Part shown: piece by piece, positions 13,062 to 13,597 of the stretch | Position numbering within the stretch: position 1 is the first letter of the stretch | How the letters are laid out: each line of letters starts with the position of its first letter | Assembly: GCA_002423705.1 (NCBI GenBank) | Contig: DINW01000095.1 | Span: 6,682 to 20,278 of the forward strand | DNA: 13,597 nucleotides | Direction of reading: 5' to 3' | From: Clostridium sp. UBA5530 | Lineage (GTDB): Bacteria > Bacillota > Clostridia > Clostridiales > Clostridiaceae | Translations under genes and position numbers: made by a program | Notes under the pieces: model-generated | Database searches by the model: none | What the model was told of the DNA's origin: nothing | Seen by the model: the letters and a program-made list of their open reading frames with translations, nothing else

Positions 13062-13511
13062 TTGGATAGAGAAGCCCTACTGATGTTAAATGAAGACCAA
13101 AGAGAAAAGGCTATGCGTCAGGAGCTAGGTGAAGAAAAATGCAAAATCTTAGATAAGTACAACCTTCATCCTAATGATAGACTGTATTGGGAGAGACGTG
13201 AGCCTAAATATCCTAATCAGGAGTATTTTAGTCATAAGATGGCTCTTAAGACTTCACCTTTAGGAATTATATTTCATATAAATAGACTTTGTTATGCTAA
13301 GACCAAGTATTTTCAAGATCACTGGAGTGAATTTATTCCTTGTGTTTATGATTACAGAAAGGGATTTGTGGAAACAGAGTTATATAATATGGAATATATA
13401 AAGAAAAAAGATACACAAATAGTGTTAGACCTAAGAGAGTTAGCAAAGATACATTGGCTCAGTGATTTTAAAAAGTTATGTAGTAGCTTGGAAAGTCAAG
13501 GAGAAACCTAA
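13062..13511 (+). CDS. Unassigned 149-residue protein
   Basis: The start is TTG 13062, six nt after AGGAGG (13050-13055), which fits better than the ATG at codon 8. The N-terminal third is charged and helical (LNEDQREKAMRQELGEEKC), the middle has NDRLYWERREPKYPNQEYF and SPLGIIFHINRLCYAKTKYF, and the C-terminus has IVLDLRELAKIHWLSDFKKL. There is no signal peptide or membrane segment and no motif I can name. It is monocistronic, lying between the terminator at 12891-12918 and its own at 13550-13577. Its neighbours do not suggest a role. The length, RBS and composition support a real cytoplasmic protein. Confidence 0.65.
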   Translation: MDREALLMLNEDQREKAMRQELGEEKCKILDKYNLHPNDRLYWERREPKYPNQEYFSHKMALKTSPLGIIFHINRLCYAKTKYFQDHWSEFIPCVYDYRKGFVETELYNMEYIKKKDTQIVLDLRELAKIHWLSDFKKLCSSLESQGET

Positions 13512-13549
13512 TCTTTCTATAATAAACCTAAAGTTAAATAAAAGAACAC

Positions 13550-13577
13550 TGGGAGGCCTTTGGCCTCCCAATTTTTT
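13550..13577 (+). terminator. Strong intrinsic terminator
   Basis: TGGGAGGCC (13550-13558) pairs perfectly with GGCCTCCCA (13562-13570) around TTT, followed by ATTTTTT. It ends the 13062-13511 transcript. Confidence 0.95.
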
Positions 13578-13597
13578 ATCTGATGTCTACCTACTGT

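Noticed and set aside
1..13597. CRISPR array, prophage, toxin-antitoxin or IS element
   Set aside because: No regularly spaced repeats, cas genes, structural phage genes, transposase or integrase motifs were seen on either strand.

Overview
The window is AT-rich, with strong GGAGG-type ribosome binding sites, GTG and TTG starts next to ATG, and short intrinsic terminators. The recognisable families (EFR1 flavodoxin-ferredoxin, XRE-TPR regulator, TIGR04076, WYL regulator, Cys-rich spore/surface-like proteins) point to an anaerobic low-GC Firmicute, most likely a Clostridium-like organism. There are no rRNA, tRNA, integrase, transposase or CRISPR features. It reads as a chromosomal accessory region of small independent units with several decaying genes.

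Layout. 1-284: half of a repeated hairpin element, a second hairpin and a good sigma-A promoter. 284-631: TIGR04076-family gene broken by TAA at codon 9. 740-1099: small C39-like papain-fold protein. 1242-1679 (minus): Lrp/AsnC regulator divergent from two tandem isochorismatase-family hydrolases (1792-2337, 2362-2883). 2884-3406: long intergenic with a hairpin carrying the same loop as the window start, a perfect terminator, an extended -10 promoter and a leader with mutually exclusive pairings, followed by a WYL regulator (3407-4369) and a DJ-1/PfpI protein (4470-5096). 5097-5459: intergenic with a probable coding remnant. 5460-6233: GNAT acetyltransferase. 6286-6573: 5'-truncated GNAT. 6600-6847: a repeat and an open remnant. 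6848-7600 (minus): EFR1-type flavodoxin/2[4Fe-4S] protein. 7681-8620: XRE-TPR regulator relic, without its HTH and frameshifted. 8900-9061: small ORF coupled to a three-domain HAD / uridine-kinase-like / GNAT fusion (9033-10667). 10692-10730: three matches to the DnaA-box consensus in a compact palindromic cluster. 10808-11137: DUF1801-like protein. 11172-11303: predicted closed multibranch leader RNA before two cysteine-rich paralogous proteins (11319-12347, 12383-12856) and a terminator. 13062-13511: unassigned 149-aa protein with its own terminator.

How the genes relate. Three local regulator-target units are suggested: Lrp with the hydrolase pair, WYL with DJ-1, and the leader RNA with the Cys-rich pair. 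The rest appear to be monocistronic housekeeping-like or resistance-like enzymes (GNATs, HAD-kinase-GNAT). The most novel-looking items are the three-domain fusion, the Cys-rich pair with its structured leader, and the family of hairpins or repeats containing ATAAGTAA. Family assignments come from recognised motifs, not database searches.
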